DNA from: Brugia malayi
Taxonomy: Eukaryota > Nematoda > Chromadorea > Rhabditida > Onchocercidae
Direction of reading: 5' to 3'
Length of the DNA: 64,000 nucleotides
Assembly: GCF_000002995.4 (NCBI RefSeq)
Contig: NW_025062479.1
Location: forward strand, 10,459,721 to 10,523,720
The position numbers were made by a program, and so were the translations under genes. Shown here in pieces: positions 51,476-64,000 of this stretch (position 1 is its first letter; each line of letters starts with the position of its first letter). The notes below the pieces were generated by a model. It saw only the letters and a list, made by a program, of their open reading frames with translations. It was not told the origin of the DNA and did no database searches.

Positions 51476-54253
51476 AATAAAATATAGACCTAAAAGGGAA
51501 TTACACCGAATATTATCTCTAATTTATAAAAATAAATTTTTTTTTAATAATAATGCAATTTTTAAAAACTAACCATTAATAACGATTATTAATTCAATTA
51601 AAATTAATACACTAAATTAAAATAATATTAATATGAATATGTAATGAAAACAGTACCGTTGCTAAATTTTAAATAATATACAAGAGAAAATCAAAGTTAT
51701 TGAAGGAAATGAATTTGATTGAAATATTGCAGATAGCAATGAACACTAACTACTGGAAGCATCAGCATCGCAAGAAATCTCACCAATGAACACTTCACTC
51801 CTCGATTGAAGCAGCAGAAGATTGACGATGACGATCGGATAACGATAAGATCGAACAAATGGACCAATGAAGTAGAAAGAAGCTTAAGGGAGCAGCATTT
51901 CATTCCATTTTGCGTCTTCCACTTCCACAAACTAATTATTTCTATCTCTTCTTATATTTATTCCTTTCGTTTAATTGGAAAATTTTCTATCATTGTAACA
52001 TTAATTAATTAATAATTGATATGTATGTTTATCCTATTTATTTATTTATTCAAAATAAAAGAAATTCTTTTATACAAAAATATGATATATATATACTTAT
52101 TTAAAAATAAAAATTCTTCCATAGAACTTGCAAAATTATTATTACTTAATTCGATTTAAAAATTAATATTATCACTTTTGTTTTGTTTTATTAAAAATTA
52201 AAAGTTCTAATATTAATTATAGATAGTGAGGATTATTTTTATCAAATATATGATCTTAATATGATATTCCTTCTTTTTCTAATGAAATGAAATGGTTAGA
52301 TGTTATCTTGAATTTTTAATATTTTCATTCTATTCAAAATCAGTTTAAACACAATACTAAATTTATAACTTGAAATAAGACGTGCAAGATTTACAAAATC
52401 AATATTATTTCTTTATTGTTCAGAGTGCCTAGCAGAAATAAGCATCACTTTAACATTTGTTATTTATTTCTTTATTTTTCGCCTAAATTAATTACAGTAT
52501 CCTTTGATGAACTTTAAAATATCTTCTTTTTTTTTCAATTTGTTTTTTTAGCTCTTTTTTTCTTTGTTGCATTTTACATGCAGTTTGCATTGCATTTATT
52601 AATAGAATTTACTTATCATTGTTCTCAATGATAAGATATAAATTTTCACAGGATAACTTAGGAATATCATTTCATATTTCTTTTATAAATTATTACACAC
52701 TCAATTTTCAGCCCTCATTAATTCTTTCTTTTCTTTCCACATTTTTTCTTTTCTTTTTTCTTTAAAAAAGTTTTTTTTTTTTCTTTTTTTGCTCCATTAT
52801 TCAATTAATTATTGCTAGAATTAACACCAAGAAGTTATCATTTCCAGATATTTTTGGGATGAATGATAAAATTTGCAATATATTAAATGCCATTTTGTAT
52901 TTATTTAAAAAGATTTTGTTTGTATTTAAAAATATATCATAAAAAAGACAAGTAACAAATGGAAAAAAAATGGATTGAATAGGTAACTGACAATTGTTAA
53001 AGGTTTGCATGAATAATAAATCAAATATAATTATGGAAGCAAAAGAAGTTATGTACCATATCCAAAAATAAGAATACTATTTTTTATGAAAAGGAATCAA
53101 AATTAAGTAACATTATATGAATGATATATTGAATTGAAATTAATGTGTGAAATATAATGTATAATAAAACTGAGAAAATAAATATAACGGAATAAAAATT
53201 TATAAATGATGTATTTTTTCTCCCTTTTTTGCAAGATATATTATGATTTTCCTCTTTTCTCTTTAATTTTCCTCTTTTCTCTTTACCTTGCAAGTTTTAC
53301 TTTTTCATACAAAAAAAAATAAAGAAATAAAAGAAAATGAACCACTTAGTCGAATTCTCCTTCATACTTCAAAGTATTGGGAAGAAAAGTTAAAAGTGAA
53401 AAATCATGCCTTCCGGTCATCATATTCATTGTTTAACATTTATTTTGCAAATATAATTTTTAATAAAGATAATATACAAATTAAAAAAATGACAAAAGAA
53501 GAATTTAATCGAGAAATGTTATAAAGCTATATTACAACAGATAAATTATAAGTTATTTGGTCTCATTTACACGATTTAATAATGTAATTTAAAAAAAGAA
53601 GGAGGTTAAAGATCGTTTGATGAGATCAAACCTATATGATTGAATTTTATCATTAAGTGAAAGATCAGTCCTAATGTGATTGCAATTTGCTATTTAATGA
53701 CATTAAAAATTCTGCATGGGATAAAAATGTGCATTTAAATATTAAATTATATAATTCAAAAAAAAAGCACCAAAACAAAGAAAAAAAAGAAAAAAAAATG
53801 TTTATATATTACAGATATATAATAAAAGTTGTATTGTAAGACTATATTAACCGTAAATTATTTCAAATTTTTTTTCTAATTTTATTTCACTTTTATGTTT
53901 CAAAATTCATTTAATTTTATTTCAGATTGCCACAAAATAGAATTTCCTCAACTAAAGATGTATGACAATGAAATAATACAATTATGTATTGAAAAAAAGC
54001 ACAAATAATGATGAGTGATAAACGGTAAATTTCTTCAAATTTTTTTCATAAATAAAAAGAAAAAATATGTTTATATATTATACTTATATAATAATTTATC
54101 ACACAATGAAAAATACATATTTATACATATTAGAAAAGTAATTTTTTCTCTCTTTTTCTGTTTAAAAAAAAATAAGAAATTAACTGAAACTTTAGTAAAA
54201 AAAGAAGAGAAAAAATAGAAATGAAATAAGATTATCATACAAAGTATAAAATA
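51476..54253. other. intergenic between nas-39 and the K-Cl cotransporter
   Basis: About 2.8 kb, mostly A/T runs. I see no supported exon. The left end is the nas-39 promoter region. An open frame at 53288-53524 on + is Lys/Asn/Ile-rich and unsupported by splice context. A short tandem duplication of a CT-rich 18-mer lies near 53,250-53,285. Confidence 0.6.
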
Positions 54254-54259
54254 TTTATT
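54254..54259 (-). terminator. candidate poly(A) signal of the K-Cl cotransporter
   Basis: AATAAA on - begins five bases after the stop codon. If it is used, the 3' UTR would be only about 20-30 nt; other signals further down cannot be excluded. Confidence 0.35.
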
Positions 54260-54263
54260 AATC

Positions 54264-57096
54264 TTATGAATATATGGTGACAACTTCGGTACCGGTACCT
54301 CTTACCAATAAAATCCTCTGCAAACCTTCCGTTAATGCTTCAATAAATTCCATATCTGCAAAATGACATAGATTTCTTTTTTGATCAGTTCATCATTAAA
54401 AATATCTACTATTTAATTGTTATTTTAATATTGCTAAAAAAAAATGAGTAAATAAAATAAAACAATAATTTTTCGATTGTTAACTGAAACAAAAATCACT
54501 TCAATATATTCATATTTATTGCTAAATTTAGACTAGTTGATCTTGGTTAATTAATTATATTTTTAAAATTTAATTTAAATTTTCAAAAAAAAGAACAAAT
54601 TTTTTAAAATCTATTCATTTCTTTATCACAATAAGATTAGGAACAGGAATATTATATATGTTAATTAAATTTTATAAAAAAAAAAAAATGCTAAATAAGT
54701 CTTTTATCAATTTAAAGTTAAAATTATAAAAGAAAACAACTGCAACACAACTTAAAAGATAGAATTATGTTTATCTTAAAATAATCTGTTATGAAAGAGT
54801 GACTGCAGTTAAATTAACACTTAGCTTTGTTAATGATACATATCATCAAAATAATTAACTAAACATATTTTAATTCTCAATATATTCTAATTAATCTATT
54901 GATGATCTATTAACTAAATTAATCTATTGATTTACTAACCCAATTATCAATTCAAAAAATATGCTAATTTTTCAAAATATTTTAGAGGGAAATTTTTTTT
55001 TTTTGTTTTGAAAAAAATAAATTAATAAATAAACTAACAGTACTGTCCACTTCCAAGCTCTGGTGGTCCAGGTAAATTAACAATGACAAGTTGAGCATCT
55101 GGACTTTTCTCTCGCATTAATTCATTGAGTTTTACAGCGGTATGCATTTTTCTTACATTAAAATTTTTTCGCATCACACCAAAGCATTCATTTTTGATGA
55201 TAATATTGCTTGTTTTATCATCCGGAATTAGTATAATTGGTGATGATAAATCATTATCATACATTTCCGTATTTTCTGGTAAATCTTTTGTATCATTTTC
55301 ATTTAGTGTCTGAAAAACAAAAAGTAAATAAATAACTTATGATTTGATTAATATAATTGATAGAAAAATTATTATAGTGTTAAGATCAAGACGAGAGATA
55401 TGATATTTAGAGAAAAAAAAATCATTTCATATATTTTATTATAATTTTAACTGAAAAAACAATTAATTATAACAGATGTGAAATGTGAAATTGTGAAAAT
55501 GGAATAGATAAAATTTATATTTAATGTGATATCGTCAATTAAGTAAAATGGTACAATATCATCTTCACTAAAATGAACTCGAGATTGCTCGCTTCGATCA
55601 AGCATTGTAACATCTGTTAATTCACCTTCTTCCATTATTATTTCCACTGGATTAGTTGTTTTTTCAGCCTATAACATTTAAACAATAATTATTTATTCCA
55701 AATATAGTTTATAAATCAAAATACATTCAATCATTTAAAAATAAAAACAAAAAACAATTGAAATTTAATTATTTTTACTGTCCAAATAAAAATTTTAACT
55801 TTTCATTTAAAAAAAACAACAACAAAAGGGAATAAATTATTTTTACAAAATTTCAATATATATGAAAATACATATAAATTCATCCCCCAATAATATTTGT
55901 CATTTTATTTTCTTTTTTTTTTTTCTGCATTTCCATTTTTCGACAAAAAAAAATGAATTTTTTTTTCTTGCAAACCTTAACATATAGCAATTGATCCTCT
56001 TCACTGATACGTGATAATTTCCTTTCACGAGCTGCTTCAACAACAGCTGACTGAACATCTAATTTTCGTTCACCAACTTGCATATCTTTTAACAATCGTA
56101 CCCTTTCCTCCATTTTCATCGTTCGTTCATATGTATATTCTGAGATATCTGAATCTGGCTGAAAAAAAAAAAAAAAAAAAAAGCTTTATTTTTTAATAAA
56201 ATTTAATAAAAGAAAGAAAAAGATTACAATGTAATTTAAATAAAAGAAAGGAAAAAACTACAAGGTAATATTGAAAATAGTCTAGTAATTAATAAATATT
56301 ATAAAAATCATTAAAATATAATTAATTGAGTAAGGAGAAAAAATCATATATGTCGTAATAGAAAGTAAAAAAAGTGAAATGAATGAATTTAAATGAAATG
56401 CAATTGTTCTAAAAATGATGGGAAAAAATGAACTATGCTTTTTCTATTATTTTAGTATGTTGTCGTATGTATCTTATATTTAAACACCAATAATTGGATA
56501 TCATTGTGATGTTTACTTTAAATTATAGACCTTTCCAATTAAATGATATCAGTTATGATGTTTTAAATTATATCTAAAACACAATTTATTCTTAGCTAAA
56601 ATATACTGATTTATTTTAGAAAAGAAAAAAAAAATAAATTAAATCAAGAAAATTTTAAATATGAACCAATTCGATGACAAAAACTTGAGCTTCAATACGT
56701 AAATGATATAAGAATGTTTCCAAATCTTTTTTCATATTAAACGTATTATCATCCATTTGAGCAATTGTAAATAATCTTAAACGTGTGTTACGCCATGTTT
56801 TACTTTGCTTTAGAAGAAATGGTAAAAGCATTAGTAAACCACCGTCATGTACAATCCACCAAACATCTAAATAGCCATGTAGCTGAAAAAAATAATAATA
56901 AGAGGATAACGATTCTTTTTTATGGATAATAGAATAAAAATTAAAATAGAAAAAAAATTTTTTTTTCAAAATTAACTAATTGTTTCAAATTCAAAACTTA
57001 ACTTCAAAATATAGTATTTGCAAGCAATATTTTTTTGCAATTATTTCATCAATAATATCATTCATTTATTTCCTGATAATATATGAGATAATTCAA

Positions 57097-57128
<32 letters not shown>

Positions 57129-60100
57129 ATTCAACACAATAAAAAATAGAATATGAAAAAGTTTAAATATTTAATATACAAATGAATAAATTAATTAATT
57201 AAATATATAAGCAAATAAGCAATAAATAAAATAAAATAAACATACGTACAAATAAATCGATTAATCAATTAAATAAATAAATAAATAGTTAAATAAATAA
57301 AATATAAATAACCTTAATTTGTGATGATGGAAATATTTTGACATTTTTTGGAACTAATATTGCACAATCTGCAGCATCTGCAGCACGTAACGTACTAACA
57401 AATCGTTGACAAACACTAATTTCATGTGATGTAGCCCATTCATCAGGCCATGCAACAACAACTGTATTATGACGTAAACCACCCAAACCAGATGTCTATA
57501 AAAAATAATATTACTTTTAGAAATTATGACAAAAAAAAACAAATAAAAAAAAGAAAAAGAAATTTCACCAAATTTCTTACATTAAAAAAAAATTCATCCA
57601 AAAATTATAAACAAAAAAATAAAAAAAAATAAATAAATAAATAAAAAGAAATTTCATCAGTTATTAAAAAAAAAAAAAATCCAAACCTGAACAAGACAGT
57701 ATATTCCTTCAATAAAATTGTTTACCATTAATATATCATAAAATCCATGTATTTTATGTAATTTAATTTGTTGATCCATTTCCTAGAAAAAAAAGTGATT
57801 TATATAAATACATATATTTTTTAATTACAACTCATTTAAAATAAGTTCTTATATTATTTGATTAATGTATAGAAATTTTAAATCATTCAGCAAAAAAATT
57901 GGTTTAAAAATTTCAGTGAAATTCTTGATTAATTTTAAAAACAAAGTTTTTTTTTCTTTCTCTAATTATCGATAATTTTTTTACATAATTAAAAGAAAGA
58001 GAATTAGAATTTATTGCTTTAATCTTTTTGATCTTTTTTGTTTGTCATTTTTCTAAATTTTACTAAATTCTAAACTTACATTTCGGGCAATTTCAACAGC
58101 ATCAGCATGTTTAATGAAATTACCCTCAATACATTTTGCAATTAAGGTAAGACCTTTGCCAGCTTTTAGCTGTGACACAAATGCAAACAATCCATTTTCG
58201 CTTTCTTTTGAATCGGGCGCGATAACAAGTAATTGAGGACGCCAATTCTAAAATATTTCACAACTTTTTTTTTAAAAGATTTCTGATAGATGAATGAGAT
58301 GAAAGAGAGAAATGGAGAGAGAGAGAAAGAGAGAGAGAGAGAATTGCTTTTACAAACAGGATAAGAAATGAATACTTTCATCATCGACTTGCACTTTTTT
58401 TAAAAATATATCTTTAAAACTTCTTTCGCTTAAGATATCATCTTTTTCCCAAAAAAAAGAAAAAGAAAAAAAATGCTTTTTTGTGGCAAGCAATAGAAAT
58501 TGATACATTAAAATTTTTTATAGAAATAAAAAAAAACTTTGATTTTTCTCCTTTCAAAGTTTTAACAAAGAAGAAAAAGAGATAAAGAGAAGGATAGGGA
58601 AAGGAAGAGAAAGAGGGAGAAGAAAAAAGAGGCAGGAAAAAAACAATATATTTCGATTAATTATGAAAGAAACTTTATTCGTGATAAAATGTATTTAAAA
58701 TTTAATGAATACAGTAAATAATACGTAACAACGTTTGACGTATACTTTTTTTTGCTAACAAGAATATTTTTAAATAAGATGAATAGCGATGTATTCATAG
58801 GTATTAAAAAGTATAAACTAAATGAATATTCTCTCTCTGAAAAAATTAAAATAAAAAAACAAAAAAAAAAAGAAAAAACTGATATGATAAAAATATATAC
58901 TTTTGTATGCTGTGGACGATTTTCGACATTAAGAAGTGCAAAACGTGCTGCGGAAAGTTTCAAACCACGTAATCCGTCACCCCATTCTTTTTCTGCACCA
59001 GCATATTCAATATACTGTAAAGAGAAAGTAATAAAATGATACTTAGCATCCCTATTTTTTCTCTGTATAATTTAAATTCTAATACTGATCCAGTGTAAAT
59101 TTTAATTAATTGCATAATTAAAAAAAATGGATCCATGCGAGATAACAATAAATTAATACATAACCATATTTGATGTATATTTTATTTTTTCATTTTCTTA
59201 CTAAGAAAAACAAAGGTTTTTGAATAAAACAAATGTAATTGCATCAAAATAAATGAACAAATTTGAATATTTAATTGTATTAATGTATTAATTTATTAAT
59301 AACTTAAAAAAAGTTGTTTTTCCTAAGGTTTTAATTATAAAATAAGAATAATAAGAATTAATTACTTTATAAACAGCAGCTCCAATAACAATTGCAACTA
59401 CAGCATAATGCCACGCTGAAATAAACATTACAGCGATACATAAAATTGAGCCAAGTAATGACAATGACCAATGAAAGTAACGAAATAGTGGACGCCAGCC
59501 AGGAGCACGAAGAATACTTTGTAAGGCACATGCTGTATTAACGCCCAAATAACACATGAGAAAAAATCTGAAATTTATATGGAAATATTAAATTTTTTAC
59601 CAAATGTAAAATCTTTGTACCATTCATATTTTTTATTTATTTTACTAAAAAAAATTTTTATTAATAAATATTGTTAAAAAAAATTTTATTCAGGAAAAAT
59701 TTTCAATGTTTTTCATGTTTTTGTTCTGATTAAAATTTAACATTCTTTTTATTAATTCATTAATAAACAAAGATAAATTTATTAATTTTAATATTAATGA
59801 TTGAGAAAGAGAGCAATTATAGTATACATAATCGGAAATGTAAATAAGTTTTAAGATATCAAATAAATGAATAAAACTAATTAACAGTAATAATAATGAA
59901 TTAATAATATAATAAGTAATAATGAAGATAATGGTGAATAAAACTAATTAATAATAGTAGCAATACTTACTGAGTGATAAGAGCAGTGATATTCTCGATA
60001 ACTGCAATCAGTATACCACATTCACAGATCAATAAAGTAAGTAAAATTGCGAGAATTGGTTCACCTCTTGAATCCATTCGTTGAAATCGTGAAAGGAATG

Positions 60101-63100
60101 GTATCACGTTATCACTAGCAATTGCTTGCAAAAGTCGTGGTGCACCAGTTAATGATTGCATACCTGCACCAACTGTTGATAAGAAACATCCAATCTAAAA
60201 TTTTAAAATTTTGATTAAAATTATCAGATTACAAAATTTCAAAAAAAGAATAAAGTAAAAATAAAAATATTATACTAATCAACATAGAAAAAAGTGAAAA
60301 TTAATTAAATGAAAATTTCTCAAACTACATAATCTTTTTCATTGTTAATTACAAAAAATTACGCATAATTTGGAAAAATTTTATCATGAAATTTCATGAA
60401 ATTTCTGAACTGAGAAAGAGGGAGAGAAAAAGTGACAGAAAGAAAGAGATATATGAGAAAATAAATAAACAAAAAGATATGTAAGTAAACTAACAAGGAT
60501 AACTGTTGGATGAGGTATTGCAAGTTCAGCAATAACTAATTTACTCATTGCTGATTGACCAAATTTGTCACGAATAAACATTTCCGAAACAGATGCGCCA
60601 AATAAAATTACACCACTTAGATCTGAGTAAGGAAAAAAATGACAATAATTATAAGAAACATAATAATTACAACAATGGTTGCGAATTTAAACTTACAGCA
60701 TTTCATTTAGGAATAACATCTTGGTTAATTGCAAGAATTATCAAAATTATCAGATGATTTTGATTTTTTTCCTTTTTTTTTTGATTATTTATTATTACTA
60801 ATTATCATTAGCAATCGCTACTATCAATTACTATCATCATATATTATTGTTATCATTATTATTGCTACTATAATTATCTTTATTATTATCATTATTATTG
60901 TCACTATTACTAATTATTGCTCTATAGCACGATCGTTATCATTATGCCTATATATTATAAAATAAGGTGAACATAATTCTATCCGTCATAAACTAGCTCT
61001 AATGTTAGTTCCGCCATTTTTATCTTTTCCATTTTCCATTCCAAGATTTTAATGTAAATTAATGAAGAAGTCAAAAGAACTAACAGACAATTGTAGTAGT
61101 GACCTGTGCACCAAGTGTACCGAGCGGTATTGAACGTGATGCATCTTTTAGATTTCCGGAACGATTTGAACCGGCCATTATTCCTGAAGATTTTCAAATT
61201 TTTTACAAATTTCCATTTTAATCTGAATTAATTCCCTCATAAAAACACAACATTTTATATTAATAAGAAATTAATTTTGGAAATTTCCTTTTTTCGTTTT
61301 CAATACAATACTTTAATCGAGCACTTTTTCTTCACATTAATTAAATTTTAATATAAATTTTGAAAGTAAAACCTGTAGCAGATGGAAAGAAGACACCAAT
61401 TAAAATCATAAATGAAGTTGCCTGATTAATATAAATATAAAATCCCTCATCAATAATTTGATCAGATTTTTCACGTGAAAATTTTTCCTAAAAATTAAAA
61501 ATACTAATTTCATTTAAACAATTACAAATTATTCGTTGAAATTTCCGACTAGGTTTTTTTTTTTTTTACCTTTAATAAAATTTTCTAATTTTTAGTAGCT
61601 ATAAATAAAATAAAATGAAAATATGAAAAAAAGAAAGAAAGAAATGAATAATAACCTTTGTGAGTATATCACGTGGTTGCAAATATTTGCTCCATAGATT
61701 ATCAAAAAATACGCCACTTGCAATACCTGGTATAGCTATCTGAAAATTTACAATTGTTATCAATTCTTAACATTTTATCAGATTTTAATTAGTTTAAACT
61801 TAATTTTATTAAATATGAAACATAAAATGAAACATAATGAAAGTAAAAAGAAATATATCTTTAAACATATTAAGAAGGTGAAATTAGTGATCAAAAATCA
61901 TATTGAAAAGTTTAAAATCTTATAAAAAATCAATTTTTTTCCCTGAAATTTCTTATTTAACTACGATAGCGTTTTCTATTACATCAATCAATTTATTAAT
62001 GAAAGAAAAAAAGTATTATGTAATGAGATAAAATTGAATCATTTCTACAAATTTAATTTTTTCATTTAATAAATGATTATTTAAATCTTTTTTCTCATTT
62101 AATTTATTGATTTATTTTAATATTTAATGAATTAAATTGCCTCTTGACGAATTGCTGGCCGTCCAATTTTTCTCCAGTTTTGTATCTTAGTCATACGTTT
62201 GTAATATGTATCACAGAACATTGAATCATTTTTCATTTTACAAAAAAGTGGTTCTAATCCGGTAGCTGTGCAGTTAGGCACATATTTGTAATGCTCAACA
62301 AATGAAACCAAATCAACCGGACGATCACCTACCATGCAAAACCTGAAAAAAACAAAAAAAAAAAAAAAAAATTATATTATAAGAAAAAGTTTTTTCTTCC
62401 TTTTTTTAACAAAGAAAAAAATAAGAATAAAATTGGTATGAATTAATAATTCCAATTAAATGAATAAATAGCATATAAATTTCATAACTGGTTAATTAAT
62501 TAATTGTTGATTAATCACTTTAAATGAATGATTAATTTGGTCGAATATTATTTGTTAAAGTTCAGGCTATCATTTGTATCATTTAATTACTTCGGTTGTC
62601 ATTCTACTCTTCTCAAATCTTTGTATTTTGGTCTAAATTTTGTCACAATCCAGAAAGAGAACTCGAATAAACGCAATTAATTTGTCAAACTAATAAGGAA
62701 ACGAACCTAAAACAGAGTTATTTACAGCTTTTGCTCTCCACACCAAAGAAATGCTTAGCAAAATTAAAGTAGTTTTAAAAAGTTTCAATGGAAATATAAT
62801 TTTTTAAAAATACTATTTCATAAAGTTCACTGATTTTTTTTTTTTTTTTTTTTTGACATTAAATTATGATGAAGTCATTTTTGATTTCGTTGCTGTAAAA
62901 TTCAACATAAATATTGTTATTTACAGAATTTAGAATCGTTTTACTTGAGATTATCAGATCCGTGAAATTTTAAAAATGCTCCAATGAATGTGCATACTAT
63001 ACACGTTAGTACCACAAGTACAGCTGGTAAAGCAAATTTATTTACTACCTGAAATAAATATTAAAAAAAAGAGATAATCTTCCTTTTTCTTTTTTCGAGA

Positions 63101-63419
63101 GAAAAAATAGATAATTATATAAAAATAATTTAGTTATTTATGTAATACAGAACTTAAATGAACTTTTGTAAAATTTAACTTCTGTATTACAAATTGTAAT
63201 TGTAATATTGTAAGTTATACAATATATTTAAGTTATATGTAATATCAGCAAACAATATTTTCTTGAAATTAAATTTGAGGGAGAAAAAAAAAGGAGAAAA
63301 CAATAAACCTTTACTCCAGCAAGCACTATCAATCCTAGAACAAGTAATAAGCCAGTACCCAAAACTCGGAAACAGTTGTAAATATCGTCAAAAATTTTTG
63401 CTGCAGGCACAAGATATAA
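54264..63419 (-). CDS. kcc: K-Cl cotransporter (SLC12A4-7 type), 5' end outside window
   Basis: Eighteen exons in order: 63419-63309, 63048-62945, 62342-62141, 61739-61656, 61487-61373, 61183-61085, 60622-60495, 60194-59971, 59567-59366, 59014-58901, 58247-58080, 57782-57687, 57495-57313, 56882-56667, 56158-55976, 55668-55555, 55309-55039, 54355-54264; 901 aa visible. KCC landmarks: [12 protein letters not shown]; a Cys-rich glycosylated loop (PNCTATG); [33 protein letters not shown]; the tail motifs [19 protein letters not shown] and IAQMDDN; and the end TEVVTIYS. Both tail regulatory regions are present (SEYTYERT and RKMHTAVKL), sites that WNK/SPAK-type kinases phosphorylate in mammalian KCCs. 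It exports K+ with Cl-, setting neuronal chloride and cell volume. The N-terminal tail and first membrane helices must lie right of the window. Intron 3 seems to use a GC donor. Confidence 0.95.
57101..57128. repeat. (AAAAC)n repeat in a cotransporter intron
   Basis: Five tandem AAAAC units. Confidence 0.85.
58303..58342. repeat. (GA)n repeat in a cotransporter intron
   Basis: GA dinucleotide run with few interruptions. Confidence 0.85.
60776..60930. repeat. degenerate ATT/ATC trinucleotide repeat in a cotransporter intron
   Basis: About 150 bases of tta, tca and cta triplets giving a Tyr/Ile-rich fake open frame on +. Old, diverged microsatellite. Confidence 0.75.
61740..62140 (-). other. 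probable GC-AG intron in the K-Cl cotransporter
   Basis: The exon ends CAAGAG|gcaatt and a TAA follows in frame within three codons. No GT donor is available there. The join to the next exon (IAIPGI) in phase 0 matches the family sequence around the IPGxASG block. Confidence 0.6.
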
Positions 63420-64000
63420 CTGAAATCATTGAAATAAATAACTGAATAAACAAAACAAATAAAATAAAATAAATTAATTAACTGAATAGACAAATAAATA
63501 AATTAAATAAATAAACATATATATATATATTATATAATTCGTTAAATTATTCAGTAAAAAAAAGAAAAGAGATTTTATTACTTAATAGAACTAGCATCTG
63601 CTAAAAAGGTGAATTTTAGAAAACTGAATTTTGAAATTGCAATTTTTTGTGCAAAATTTATTTCAATGACCAATGGCCATTACAGTTATAATATCATATA
63701 TAGATGATTAAATCGTTTCTTATACGTAAACATTACTTTTATATAAGCCATTTCAAAAATGTCCACAATTCTAGTATCAAATTTTCATTCCTTCAATAAC
63801 AATTAAATAATTAAGCTATTCTACAATTTAAACTATTTGATCTTTATTGGCTAACATATAACAACATTTTTTTTAAATTTATTTCGAATAAGTCTTATCT
63901 ATTATTTGATATTATCAAACTATTTATGCTTTCTTTAAATGCTATTATGATTGCAATATTTTTGATTAAAATTTTTTTTTTCTTTCTTGATAATAATACT
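63420..64000 (-). other. cotransporter intron running off the window edge
   Basis: AT-rich, no exon seen. The upstream KCC exons (N-terminal tail and first membrane helices) are not in this stretch. Confidence 0.7.

Noticed and set aside
53288..53524. 78-codon frame on +
   Set aside because: Lys/Asn/Ile-rich, starts inside an A run, no domain, no flanking exon or poly(A) signal in place; AT-rich DNA yields such frames by chance.
60729..60965. 78-codon Ile/Tyr-rich frame on +
   Set aside because: Translation of a diverged ATT/ATC triplet repeat inside a cotransporter intron.

Overview
This is eukaryotic DNA, almost certainly nematode. Intergenic DNA is very AT-rich with long A/T homopolymers. 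Genes have many small exons, and acceptors are mostly TTTCAG or TTTTAG. The protein set is typical of worms, and one locus carries let-7. The many introns of 200-1400 bp and the very low GC fit a filarial or other clade III species better than Caenorhabditis or Strongyloides; that placement is inference. All exon models below come from reading splice signals, reading frames and protein family resemblance by eye, and in the eight modelled genes the exon phases join correctly.

Left part (1-25,900): about 6.5 kb without genes, then a complete 17-exon prominin (CD133-like) gene on + (6521-14887). Next comes gene-poor DNA holding a microRNA cluster: a miR-100 hairpin (mature at 20016-20037) and a let-7 hairpin (mature at 20203-20224), same strand, 165 nt apart. 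This is the ancient miR-100/let-7 pair, which C. elegans does not keep as a pair.

Middle part (25,900-44,800): a 12-exon DDX5/DDX17-type DEAD-box RNA helicase on +, followed by three genes on -. Reading in their direction these are a coiled-coil protein I cannot name (42311-38720), MON1/SAND-1, the Rab5-to-Rab7 exchange factor subunit (37676-34338), and mitochondrial ribosomal protein L2 (33391-31681). They run in one direction with gaps of about 1 kb. A + strand terminal exon (44456-44636) belongs to a gene whose 5' part I could not place.

Right part (44,800-64,000): a complete 17-exon tolloid/BMP1-type astacin metalloprotease on - (nas-39; astacin-CUB-CUB-EGF-CUB-EGF-CUB-partial CUB). Then a K-Cl cotransporter on -, whose 5' end lies beyond the right edge.

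The most interesting points are: the miR-100/let-7 cluster; two abutting near-perfect palindromes in a prominin intron; a partial copy of a MON1 exon inside the preceding MON1 intron; an unusually long, base-balanced intron splitting helicase motif V, at a place where related genes have a regulatory intron; a TGATG-overlapping short upstream ORF at the prominin start; two probable GC-AG introns; and a shortened last CUB domain in NAS-39. I found no tRNA, rRNA, CRISPR array, transposase or viral gene.
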